NCBI RefSeq assembly: GCF_007860135.1 | Contig: NZ_SJPV01000016.1 | Span: 52,946-116,945 of the forward strand | Origin: Novipirellula artificiosorum | Lineage (GTDB): Bacteria; Planctomycetota; Planctomycetia; Pirellulales; Pirellulaceae | DNA length: 64,000 nucleotides | Reading direction: 5' to 3' | Part shown: piece after piece, positions 1 to 8,139 of the stretch | Layout of the letters: each line of letters opens with the position of its first letter | How positions within the stretch are numbered: position 1 is the first letter of the stretch | Program-made: the position numbers and the translations under genes | The notes under the pieces: model-generated | The model's input: only the letters and a program-made list of their open reading frames with translations | What the model was told of the DNA's origin: nothing | Database searches by the model: none

Positions 1-1055
1 AGGCCCTCAAACGCAAGTGGATTGCTCGTATCCATGCCCCTTTCGGATTCGCGTTGTTTGCGAAGCACCTCGGGTGTGTAGCAAAACGCTCCGATTGGAT
101 ACACCACGTTGGCGTCGTCCTTACGACTGAAAAAATACCAACCGCAACCGCGAAGCCACTCGGTGCATACCCAGATCCCGACCAGCATCATCACCGCGCC
201 ATAAACCGACAAGAGGACAATGTAAGGTTGTTTCTGTTGAAGGTTATTTGTTCCGTACTCGTCGATGGCCGCAAGCGTATTGGCGAGGTACGAAACGACC
301 AAACACAACAAAACGACGACGACCATCGGGCGATAGGTACTTTTCGATCGGCGTAGCAGCGTTGCCATCGAGGCAACCGTGATCAACGCGAGCACCATCG
401 AGACGATCGACGAGTAGGCCGCAACATCCAAGACATCGGCAACGCGAACCGACGCAACGATCGCAAACACGAACGCCGAAATCCCCGTCAATTCAATGAT
501 CGAACGAATGTCCAGCGGTCGAATCGGATCCTCATGCCCACGAAACTCGGACAGCGACCACGGCGTCCACCACTGAAGCATTAGCGCGATCGCGCCGCCT
601 ACGATCAATTGAACGACCACCGTCATCAAAGCAATTTGTGGAAACAGAGGATCGTAGAATTTCCAATAAAACATCACCACGAATGCGAAGGTCGCAGGAA
701 TCAGCCCCGAGGCAACGGCGGCGAAGCGAACCAGAATCGATCCGTGCCACAACATCGCAGCGATGACAAAGAACGACAGCAGCATCACCAGCGGGCAAGC
801 AACGGTTTGAAACAACGCTGCGCGAACTTCGTAGCCAACACTCCGTGGCAACATCGAGTCGATTGCATGAGCCAGCCCAGGGAAGACCGCCGCTACCACG
901 ATCAGCGCCGCACCAAGCCCACCGAGCCCCAGCAGAAAACTCTTCGGCCCGACACGCGGATCCACCGGCGGATCGGTGATCCGTAGCACCCAAGCGTCGG
1001 GTGGCACGTGGTCCTCCGGCATCGAAAAGTTTCGCAGCAACGCTTCTTGGCTCAT
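1..1055 (-). CDS. Polytopic membrane protein, 3' end cut by window edge
   Basis: Reading the minus strand from the ATG at 1055-1053 gives an uninterrupted frame to the window edge, at least 351 residues, so the true end lies outside. It starts MSQEALLRNFSMPEDHVPPD. After about 45 soluble residues there are alternating hydrophobic segments (for example FLLGLGGLGAALIVVAAVF and LVMLLSFFVIAAML), roughly seven to eight in the visible part, with short polar loops, so it is an integral inner-membrane protein. I see no catalytic motif and do not recognise the family. It is divergent from the SulP gene, with about 300 bp between the starts. Seen: frame and membrane segments. Function unknown. Confidence 0.75.
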   Translation of the reverse strand, partial: MSQEALLRNFSMPEDHVPPDAWVLRITDPPVDPRVGPKSFLLGLGGLGAALIVVAAVFPGLAHAIDSMLPRSVGYEVRAALFQTVACPLVMLLSFFVIAAMLWHGSILVRFAAVASGLIPATFAFVVMFYWKFYDPLFPQIALMTVVVQLIVGGAIALMLQWWTPWSLSEFRGHEDPIRPLDIRSIIELTGISAFVFAIVASVRVADVLDVAAYSSIVSMVLALITVASMATLLRRSKSTYRPMVVVVLLCLVVSYLANTLAAIDEYGTNNLQQKQPYIVLLSVYGAVMMLVGIWVCTEWLRGCGWYFFSRKDDANVVYPIGAFCYTPEVLRKQRESERGMDTSNPLAFEG

Positions 1056-1225
1056 CAAGGTTCCGTTTTTCAAGAGAAACGATTTGCGGGCTTGATTGCC
1101 GCTTTGCTGTTTCCGTCGTGGCCGATTCTAACAAGACTCACGGGTTAACGGGGGCAATCCGCTCCATCGACTCGATAGCGGGGCGCTTACCATTCTAGAG
1201 CAAGGCATTCAGACGGTGTGCGACG

Positions 1226-1253
1226 TTGACACAGATCACCCTCAAACTATAGT
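1226..1253 (+). promoter_or_regulatory. sigma70-type promoter of the SulP gene
   Basis: A consensus -35 hexamer TTGACA at 1226-1231 is followed after 16 bp by TATAGT at 1248-1253, one base off the -10 consensus. Transcription would start near 1260 and leave a leader of about 90 nt before the ATG at 1353. This is the cleanest housekeeping promoter I noticed in the window. The rest of the 1056-1352 gap shows nothing else I can support. Confidence 0.6.
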
Positions 1254-1352
1254 TCGACACTCGACTCTGGGCAGTCGCTGACCGGAACAGCCTGCCATGC
1301 TGCTCGCAAACGTCGTTTGCTTCTTATCGCTTTTCCAGAACGCCCAACCCTC

Positions 1353-2972
1353 ATGCTCAATTTCTTTCGCTCAAAAACCGCAACGGCCAAGGATGATCTT
1401 CTCTCAGGGGTGACGGTTTCCCTTGCGCTAGTCCCCGAAGCGATCGCATTCGCCTTCGTTGCCGGTGTGTCGCCGATCATTGGCCTTTACTCTGCTTTTT
1501 TCATTGGCTTCATCACCGCCGTCTTGGGCGGTCGCCCTGGCATGATTTCGGGTGCAACCGGCGCCATGGCCGTCGTCGTAGTGGCTTTGATCGCAACCCA
1601 GGGGATCGAGTATCTGTTCCCTACGGTCATGCTCTGCGGGTTGATTCAAGTGGCCATCGGAACCGCTCGCTTGGGAAAACTGATTCGGCTGGTCCCCCAT
1701 TCGGTGATGCTCGGTTTTGTCAACGGTTTGGCGATCGTAATCGGGCTGGCGCAATTCAGTTCCTTCCAGACCTATGACGCCGCAGCCGGTGAATTGACGA
1801 TGCTTAGCGGAATGCCGCTCGTCGTCATGTTGGTGTTCGTTGCACTGACGATGGCGATCATCTGGTTGCTGCCCAAGTACACCAAAGCGGTTCCCGCGTC
1901 GCTGGTTGCCATTCTGAGCGTCACACTGCTGTCGATCGCAATCAATTCGGCAACCGCATCGAGCGGCGATAATCTCGTCGCGACGGTCGGTGACATGTTG
2001 AACACCAAAGCAGCATCCGTCGCGGAAGACCCCGCGAATGTGGCAAACGCATCGATCAGTGGCGGCTTGCCGATGCCGTTCTTCCTGCAACATTCCATCC
2101 CGCCGATGACACTCGACACACTTTGGATTATTTTTCCATTTGCCATCACCTTGGCCGGCGTCGGATTGATCGAATCCCTGATGACGCTCACGTTGATCGA
2201 CGAGATTACCGAAACACGAGGTCGAGGCAACCGTGAATGTATCGGTCAAGGAGCTGCAAATATCGTTTGCGGTCTGTTCGGTGGCATGGGAGGATGCGCG
2301 ATGATCGGCCAATCGCTGATCAATGTCAATTCCGGTGGCCGCGGCCGGCTGTCGGGCATCACGGCGGCCGTCTGTTTGTTGCTCTTCATTCTGTTTTTGG
2401 CTCCCTGGATCGAACGAATCCCTATGGCCGCCTTGGTCGGCGTCATGTTCATGGTGGTCATTGGAACCTTTGAATGGGCTTCACTTAAAATGTTCCACCG
2501 CATGCCGATCAGTGATATGGCGGTTATGGTGCTGGTGGCCGGATACACCGTAGTCATGCATGACTTGGCCTCCGCCGTGATCTTGGGCGTGATCGTCTCG
2601 GCACTCGTTTTCACCTGGAAGCATGCACTGCACCTTGGAGCGGACATCCAAACAAATGAATTTGGCAGCAAGATCTATCAACTCCACGGGCCACTCTTCT
2701 TCGCTTCGGTTTCTTCGTTCAAAGAGATGTTCGACCCGGCGAAAGACCCCGATGATGTGGTGATCGATTTTTACTACTCGCGTGTTTACGACCAATCGGC
2801 GCTCGAAGCGATCAACGTGTTGGCCGAAAAATACGAAGCGCTCGGCAAACGGTTGCACCTGACGCACTTAAGCCAAGAATGCCGCAGCCTGCTTGACCGA
2901 GCGGGTGACTTGGTCGAGGTCAATCTTTCGGAAGATCCGCAATACCACGTCGCTACCGATCGACTGGGATGA
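1353..2972 (+). CDS. SulP/SLC26 family anion transporter with STAS domain
   Basis: A 539-residue inner-membrane carrier of the SulP family, which moves sulfate, bicarbonate or other anions; the substrate cannot be told from sequence. The N-terminus (KDDLLSGVTVSLALVPEAIA) is the classic SulP opening, followed by about ten to twelve hydrophobic helices, including the conserved GAMAVVVVAL and GQSLINVNSGG regions. The C-terminal 110 residues are a STAS domain with YDQSALEAI. I chose the ATG at 1353; a TTG at 1317 in the same frame would add 12 residues, but the conserved part begins just after 1353. It ends 22 bp from the convergent glycoside hydrolase gene. No adjacent carbonic anhydrase or sulfate-assimilation gene suggests a substrate. 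Confidence 0.92.
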   Translation: MLNFFRSKTATAKDDLLSGVTVSLALVPEAIAFAFVAGVSPIIGLYSAFFIGFITAVLGGRPGMISGATGAMAVVVVALIATQGIEYLFPTVMLCGLIQVAIGTARLGKLIRLVPHSVMLGFVNGLAIVIGLAQFSSFQTYDAAAGELTMLSGMPLVVMLVFVALTMAIIWLLPKYTKAVPASLVAILSVTLLSIAINSATASSGDNLVATVGDMLNTKAASVAEDPANVANASISGGLPMPFFLQHSIPPMTLDTLWIIFPFAITLAGVGLIESLMTLTLIDEITETRGRGNRECIGQGAANIVCGLFGGMGGCAMIGQSLINVNSGGRGRLSGITAAVCLLLFILFLAPWIERIPMAALVGVMFMVVIGTFEWASLKMFHRMPISDMAVMVLVAGYTVVMHDLASAVILGVIVSALVFTWKHALHLGADIQTNEFGSKIYQLHGPLFFASVSSFKEMFDPAKDPDDVVIDFYYSRVYDQSALEAINVLAEKYEALGKRLHLTHLSQECRSLLDRAGDLVEVNLSEDPQYHVATDRLG

Positions 2973-2994
2973 ATCGGGAGTTTCAAAGCGGGTG

Positions 2995-4620
2995 TCAGTA
3001 CGTGCTCGAGAAGATCACTACACGTGGCCCGCTGCCGGTGTCGCCGAGGTTCTTGCCGGAGTCGCTCATGCGACCCGATCGAACGATCTCGCCGCTCTTT
3101 GGATCGTAGATTCGCCAAGCATCGGGGATGTCCTCTCGTAGAACGCGGAGGCTGCCGCCGTTTTCCAAATAGAGAATCAGAAGCTGATTGGGTTTGAACA
3201 AAGATGGCCGGCCGTACGTGCAAGTGTTGTCAGGCTGAGCGCCGTCGATCGGAAGTCCGTCGAGAATCTTGCCTAGCATTCCTGCGTAAGTGGAACCTTC
3301 GAAATCGAGAGCGTCGCGCCAACTGCTCTCCGGTGCACGTGCCCAACCATCATTTAGTTCGGGCTCGCCCGGATGAACCCAATTCCAAAGGCTGCCTGCA
3401 CCGTACACGATTCCCATGGTGCCCCCGGCACAGAGATTGCGCCATGCTTCGTGGCCTTGCCACCATCCCGCCGCTTGCCCCTTCGTTCCGATGTTTTCGT
3501 AAGTCGGCTCTCCGTTCGCTACGGCCTTGACCGGCATCTGGCAAAAATGCGCGGCAAGCCGATCCTGACGATGCTCGCCGCTGTGCCCCGTTTGGATCCA
3601 CTGAAAATCGAGCCACTCCTTGGCTTGGTGAGCCTTGGAAGGCGCGTGCGGACCATAGTGCAATCCCGTGGGTTGATGGTACGCGTCCCATGCCTCGATT
3701 TCGCGTCCGCCCGGATCGATGCCGATTTCCGCCCCGCTGCCATCACCAAGGACCAACCAAATCGCTGGGTAGGCTCCGTAACGCGCCACAAGGTAGCGGC
3801 AATAGCGAGCATATTCATCGGGTGGAATGACCGGCCCGGCAACGCTCAACCCCTTCCAACCGAAGCCGTGAAAGACGGGCTGCCAAACCGGAGCAATTCC
3901 GCGTTCGGTCAGGATTTCGACCGTACGATCGAGATACTGAAAGTACTCGGCATTCAACTTGTTGATGTGGCCGGAGGGCAGGTCCTCGAAGCCTCTGGCG
4001 AAACCTGCGTGTTGAGTGCGGTCACGAGGGCCTTCCATCCGTCTGTCCGGCATCACCGACATCAAGAGCGCAGCGTTGAATCCTTTTGCCTGCCGATCCC
4101 TCGCATACACCTCCACCTGTTCATGCGTCGCACGCCAAGGGATTGCCCAAGGCGTATCCGCGACCATGACGGCGGAAGTACCATCGGCGTATTCCATCCA
4201 TCGGCTGCCAGGCGGAATGCGCCAGAAGCCATGTTGACGGAAAGGGTTCTTTCCGTTCGGAGGCCCCGTCTGAAACGACCCTGACTGATCCCGAAGCCCA
4301 CCGTCAGGAAGGCTCGAGTCACTCTTCCAACTCCATTGCCCCTCGTCCAACGGAGAAGCAAAGCGAACCTTGAACGACCTGCCCCCATCCCAGAAACCTG
4401 GACGCCGCAACTGCATACCGTCCTGATGCACAAAGTCGACCCAAAACTCGACTTCGGTGTAGGCGTTCGGATAGTCTTTTTCCGAAGTGAATTCAAGTTC
4501 GACCACCTGCCACGCGGGAACGTGCGTGGCAGCCATGGCTGCTTCACGAGACGCCACGCAGACAGCCCCAACAATCACAAGGACTACCGTTTGGAACACA
4601 ACTCGGTTGTTGCTTGACAT
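2995..4620 (-). CDS. Secreted DUF5060/DUF4038 glycoside hydrolase (apiosidase-like)
   Basis: A 541-residue protein with an N-terminal signal peptide (hydrophobic VVLVIVGAVCVASREAAMA, cleavage near residue 30). An Ig-like DUF5060 domain follows at about residues 35-115 (VEFWVDFVHQDG, FASPLDEGQWSW). A DUF4038 TIM barrel spans about 125-440, starting HGFWRIPPGSRWMEYADGT with the segment ADTPWAIPWRA, and a small C-terminal beta domain holds the last 100 residues. DUF4038 includes GH140 apiosidases acting on plant pectin (rhamnogalacturonan II). WLVLGDGSG lies where the barrel active site is expected. The start is one base after the stop of the beta-helix gene (4620 against 4622), so the two are translated from one transcript. 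The exact substrate is inferred only. Confidence 0.82.
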   Translation of the reverse strand: MSSNNRVVFQTVVLVIVGAVCVASREAAMAATHVPAWQVVELEFTSEKDYPNAYTEVEFWVDFVHQDGMQLRRPGFWDGGRSFKVRFASPLDEGQWSWKSDSSLPDGGLRDQSGSFQTGPPNGKNPFRQHGFWRIPPGSRWMEYADGTSAVMVADTPWAIPWRATHEQVEVYARDRQAKGFNAALLMSVMPDRRMEGPRDRTQHAGFARGFEDLPSGHINKLNAEYFQYLDRTVEILTERGIAPVWQPVFHGFGWKGLSVAGPVIPPDEYARYCRYLVARYGAYPAIWLVLGDGSGAEIGIDPGGREIEAWDAYHQPTGLHYGPHAPSKAHQAKEWLDFQWIQTGHSGEHRQDRLAAHFCQMPVKAVANGEPTYENIGTKGQAAGWWQGHEAWRNLCAGGTMGIVYGAGSLWNWVHPGEPELNDGWARAPESSWRDALDFEGSTYAGMLGKILDGLPIDGAQPDNTCTYGRPSLFKPNQLLILYLENGGSLRVLREDIPDAWRIYDPKSGEIVRSGRMSDSGKNLGDTGSGPRVVIFSSTY

Positions 4621-4621
4621 G

Positions 4622-6229
4622 TCACTGATCCTTGATTGTGGTCACCGTTACATCTTTGAACATAAACGGGTTATCGCTGAGCCTCAACTCCTTGCCACTG
4701 GCGGTCGTCACGTTCTTCAGGACGACTTCCTTGGTCCTGACGTAGGGGAATTTCTCTACGTAGGATGCGTCGGTGAACCTGCCATTGAAATTCGAGAAAA
4801 TGGCTGGTCCGCGATAGTTCTCAGGGTGCTTGGTGTCGTCGATGTGGAGCGACTCGATGGTGATCCGCTGAGGCATCGAACAGGTGTAACCGAAGTCGTG
4901 CTGGCCGGAATTGGATCCGCCGATCAGACTGGCGCTGACCGGCTTGCCGCAAGCGGGTACGAAGACACAGTTGCGGAAAATAAACTCACCCCGCCACGTG
5001 CTGCCGTAGTCGGGACGCAGGTTGATCAGGGTCCTTCCGTAGATCGTGGTGTTCTCGACCGTGAAGGTCCCGTTGCCAATTGCGTTGATGCCCGCATGGC
5101 CCAAGGTCGAGTTGCGAAGGGTCGCATTGGCAACACCCATGTGGGCATCAAACCGCGAGAAGGTACAGTTGTCAAAAAGAAGATTCTTGCAGCAGTTCGA
5201 TCCGATGATTCCCCAGTACTGGCCATCCTTGATGTCATTGGTCTGACTGCAGTTCACGAAGGACACATTTAAGGCCCGGTTGATCGAAATGTCATAAGTC
5301 CCCATGGAGACTTGAACGCCTGCTGCACCGATCGTCCGATACGTCTTGTGCCCCGTCAAAACCGTGTTGCGGACCATCACGTTGGCGCAGGTATCAATGT
5401 CGATGAACCCACCATAGGGTGCGCCGTGATCTCCTTCGCCGCGGATCCGGTGTTCCAGTCCATCGACAACGACATTCGAACGCTCGATGGCGATGCCGCG
5501 GTTGTAGTAGGCGTATTTCGACTCAGCGGCGTTGGCAATCGTGGTAAAACGTCCTCCACGGATGGTCAATGTCGTCGTGTCCATCGGGCGAGCGCTGATT
5601 TTCGTGATCGTGTCGAAATCCCAGACGATCGGTGTGTCCTTTTCGACCTTGCCGTCTTTGTCGACGAGGAACACATCCGTCTGTGCAACCCCATTGTTGC
5701 GGTTCGCTCCATAGCGGATGAAACGTTTGACCTTGCTGTTGGTGACACTGACAAGGCAACTTTGGGGAAACGACACGCTCAGTTTCCGCTGATTCCTCTT
5801 CAGTGAAGAGACTCCATGGGGTTCGAACGGCTTCAATGCTGATTTCACTAAGAAAACGTGGGCATTACGATTCTTGACGTTGGTGTCATCGATCAGAAAA
5901 CGAGCGGAACCCAAGTCGGTGTCGGTCTGGATGACAGCCGTTTTGTCTTTGCCTCCGAGGTAGTACGTCGCACCCTCATCGGCTTTCACGGCAAGCCCAT
6001 GCTGATTCGCGAACGCATGGGCTTTGCAGATGGCGTCGAGATCGTCGGTCTCGCCGTCGCCCCGGGCTCCGAATTCAGCATAGCGGACGACGGAATGCAC
6101 ATCCTTCATCCGCTGCGGGTGTTCATCATCCGCCGGCACCTCACGCAGGGGCGCCGCAGCCCCAACCGGCTGGCCGCACGCAACCATGCTGATCACGACA
6201 AGGCCGATCATGATGCGGAACAGGGGCAT
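4622..6229 (-). CDS. Secreted right-handed beta-helix (pectate-lyase superfamily) protein
   Basis: A 535-residue exported protein. I chose the ATG at 6229 because it places a good signal sequence first (MPLFRIMIGLVVISMVACGQ, possibly a lipoprotein with Cys18); the frame remains open to 6328. The opening YAEFGARGDGETDDLDAICK is the Pectate_lyase_3 signature seen at the start of polygalacturonase-like beta-helices. The remainder shows many short strands with regularly placed Asn (NVMVRNTVLTG, NLLFDNCTFS, NATLRNSTLGH), typical of a parallel beta-helix. It probably binds or cuts an acidic polysaccharide. It is the first gene of a pair with the DUF4038 hydrolase downstream, which suggests joint work on one glycan. 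No catalytic residues can be assigned with confidence. Confidence 0.8.
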   Translation of the reverse strand: MPLFRIMIGLVVISMVACGQPVGAAAPLREVPADDEHPQRMKDVHSVVRYAEFGARGDGETDDLDAICKAHAFANQHGLAVKADEGATYYLGGKDKTAVIQTDTDLGSARFLIDDTNVKNRNAHVFLVKSALKPFEPHGVSSLKRNQRKLSVSFPQSCLVSVTNSKVKRFIRYGANRNNGVAQTDVFLVDKDGKVEKDTPIVWDFDTITKISARPMDTTTLTIRGGRFTTIANAAESKYAYYNRGIAIERSNVVVDGLEHRIRGEGDHGAPYGGFIDIDTCANVMVRNTVLTGHKTYRTIGAAGVQVSMGTYDISINRALNVSFVNCSQTNDIKDGQYWGIIGSNCCKNLLFDNCTFSRFDAHMGVANATLRNSTLGHAGINAIGNGTFTVENTTIYGRTLINLRPDYGSTWRGEFIFRNCVFVPACGKPVSASLIGGSNSGQHDFGYTCSMPQRITIESLHIDDTKHPENYRGPAIFSNFNGRFTDASYVEKFPYVRTKEVVLKNVTTASGKELRLSDNPFMFKDVTVTTIKDQ

Positions 6230-6343
6230 GCTGCGTCTCGCGCTCGTGCCGAGATTGACGGCCCTTAAAGCAAAACGTGGTCGGGTAGAGGATAACTTTC
6301 TCGTGCTTGTTCGGACCGATAAGAACATGAAGGGTTTCTCAGC

Positions 6344-6416
6344 AGGGGGTGGGATGATGGGGAGGGAGGACAGGGAGGGAGGGAGGGAGGGAGGGGCAAT
6401 GGGGTGGGATGGAGGA
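6344..6416 (+). repeat. G-rich tract with (GGGA)n, potential G-quadruplex
   Basis: About 73 nt of nearly pure purine on the plus strand. Between 6373 and 6396 there are six runs of three or four G separated by single A. Further G runs lie on both sides. This satisfies the simple four-run quadruplex pattern with one-nt loops. It sits 115-190 bp upstream of the beta-helix start codon, so it could act on that promoter or leader (C-rich in the transcript). The rest of the 6230-6517 gap shows nothing else. Confidence 0.7.
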
Positions 6417-6517
6417 CGCCTCAGTCGGAAAACGGCAAAGTGAACGCGTCGGGGTGATCCAGCGGATACGGTAACAATCGCGGTGATCGCCGGCCATCCG
6501 TTCCGGTCACGATAAGA

Positions 6518-8125
6518 TCACCTCTCGCGAATCGCCGGAGTGCCACGGTTCGCGTTCTCCGCAGCGGACGTTGAATCAGCGGACGTTGAATCACCGGGCA
6601 TTTGTTCCTGCGGCTTCACAATGAGCCCCCAATTGTGCAACATTCCAAATCGGTCGCTGCGAGTTGCGCTGATCGTTAGCTGCCACACCCCCTTAATACT
6701 TTGGCCATTAAAATGGCCCAGACTGGGTTGACGCTTCAGCAATCCTTCCGGCAAGAAAGTCCCCTTGAACGGCGGCCTTGCCTTCGTGATGGGGTATCGC
6801 CCTTGATCATCAAAAACCGTTTGGTCGAAATGGTCATCATGGCCCCCCACCTCCGTAAAGAGTTCAATTCGTTGACCATCGGGTCCGGTCAGGAAAGCAT
6901 CAAGCTGGCCCGTCGACGTATGGCTGATGGAAAGTGTGATGTTCAAATCGCCGATGAGGTAGTCTTCGTCGACTACGATTTCGGAAAGAACCGCCTTCTT
7001 TGGCGGCAGCACTTCCGCGTTGTTATTCACGTAGCTGCCCCCAACCATCGCTTTGGACTGGATCACTTCTGAGACCGTCAACAACCCATCACGGTTGGTA
7101 TCAAGCGACGCAAATTCCTCGACCTGATCCGCGGTCCACTCGTCCGTGAATTCCGCCATGGCGACCTGCTCGTCCCGATTGGCGTCGCGCTCGTAGAACC
7201 AAGCGGGCAAGCCTTCGGCCGTTTCGCCTGCTTCGTCTTGCATTTCGAGCAGGAACGTCGTCAATTCATCGCGAGACAATTCGCCGTCGCGATCGACATC
7301 CATTCGGCCCATCGGGATACCGATGCGTGCCGCTTCGTTTGCATCGAGCCGACCGTTCTTGTTGGAATCGAATCGGCCTAAAATCGTCGCGGTCAGGTAG
7401 TATCGGCTGCCGCCGCGCCACCACTGCGAATCATCTCGTCCCTGGCGTTCCGCTGGTTTGGACGGTTCGATCCCGTTACCGGTGCGACGTGCTTTTTGGA
7501 TCAATTCATCGGAGTCCCCCGACAGTAGCCGGCGGCGCGCGTAACGTTGCGCGAGCTCCAACCGGCTCAACCGATCATCTTGGTCGATATCTTCGTCAAA
7601 AGGATCGCGGTGCGTCCACGTTGCTCGTCTGGCTTCCGATCGATCGATATACCCATCTCGATTGCGATCGTGACGTCGGATCGTTTGATCGGCTTCATCG
7701 AGGTCATCTTGAATGTAAGGATACTTGACTTCGGGCAAACCAAACTCCGGTACAAGCGGCTGATCGGGATCGGGGCCGAACGGCATGACGCTACGATTGT
7801 CCTCGGGGACAATCTTTTTTCCCACCACACCGTTTTGAAACGCATGATAGATCCGTGCCGCTTCTTGCCACTTATCGATCCCATTGGGTCGGTCCAGCGA
7901 GAGTCGCCGTGATTTCGCAATCCTCTCGAGATAGGGACGGGCGAGTGGGGTGATCTCAGCGGGATCGATTTCACCATTTCCGTTCCTATCGAGCCGCTCA
8001 AGCGAATCACGCAAACCCGACTGGCCGAAGCAATTGCTGCACCAACCACTGACACCCAAAAGCAGCAAGGGAAGGACTGCGAACTTGAACGGAACACCCA
8101 TTTCGTTGATATCCCTTGGCCCCAT
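6518..8125 (-). CDS. Secreted multi-EF-hand protein with C-terminal P (proprotein convertase) domain
   Basis: A 535-residue exported protein. The signal peptide is FKFAVLPLLLLGVSGWC (residues 13-29) and the start could also be the ATG at 8101. Seven EF-hand-like loops are visible, beginning near D46, D153, D179, D253, D276, D314 and D342 (DRNGNGEIDPAE, DRNRDGYIDRSE, DTNRDGLLTVSE). The loops near 179 and 314 are weaker. Residues about 378-505 form a P/Homo-B beta domain (LNITLSISHTSTGQLDAFL to GVWQLTISATRSD), which usually accompanies subtilisin-type proteases; no protease domain is present here. Calcium-dependent surface binding is inferred. The gene starts 14 bp after the stop of the secretin-N gene, in the same operon. 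A 15-bp unit is tandemly duplicated near its 3' end (6563-6592). Confidence 0.85.
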   Translation of the reverse strand: MGPRDINEMGVPFKFAVLPLLLLGVSGWCSNCFGQSGLRDSLERLDRNGNGEIDPAEITPLARPYLERIAKSRRLSLDRPNGIDKWQEAARIYHAFQNGVVGKKIVPEDNRSVMPFGPDPDQPLVPEFGLPEVKYPYIQDDLDEADQTIRRHDRNRDGYIDRSEARRATWTHRDPFDEDIDQDDRLSRLELAQRYARRRLLSGDSDELIQKARRTGNGIEPSKPAERQGRDDSQWWRGGSRYYLTATILGRFDSNKNGRLDANEAARIGIPMGRMDVDRDGELSRDELTTFLLEMQDEAGETAEGLPAWFYERDANRDEQVAMAEFTDEWTADQVEEFASLDTNRDGLLTVSEVIQSKAMVGGSYVNNNAEVLPPKKAVLSEIVVDEDYLIGDLNITLSISHTSTGQLDAFLTGPDGQRIELFTEVGGHDDHFDQTVFDDQGRYPITKARPPFKGTFLPEGLLKRQPSLGHFNGQSIKGVWQLTISATRSDRFGMLHNWGLIVKPQEQMPGDSTSADSTSAAENANRGTPAIRER

Positions 8126-8139
8126 CTCAATCCCCTCGC

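Noticed and set aside
532..1134. Minus-strand 200-codon frame at the left edge
   Set aside because: The other minus frame starting at 1055 codes for a clear polytopic membrane protein running off the window; the 200-codon frame is its shadow.
1428..2312. Minus-strand 294-codon frame opposite the SulP gene
   Set aside because: Composition is His/Arg/Asp/Gln-rich with no fold signal and lies fully over the conserved SulP helices.
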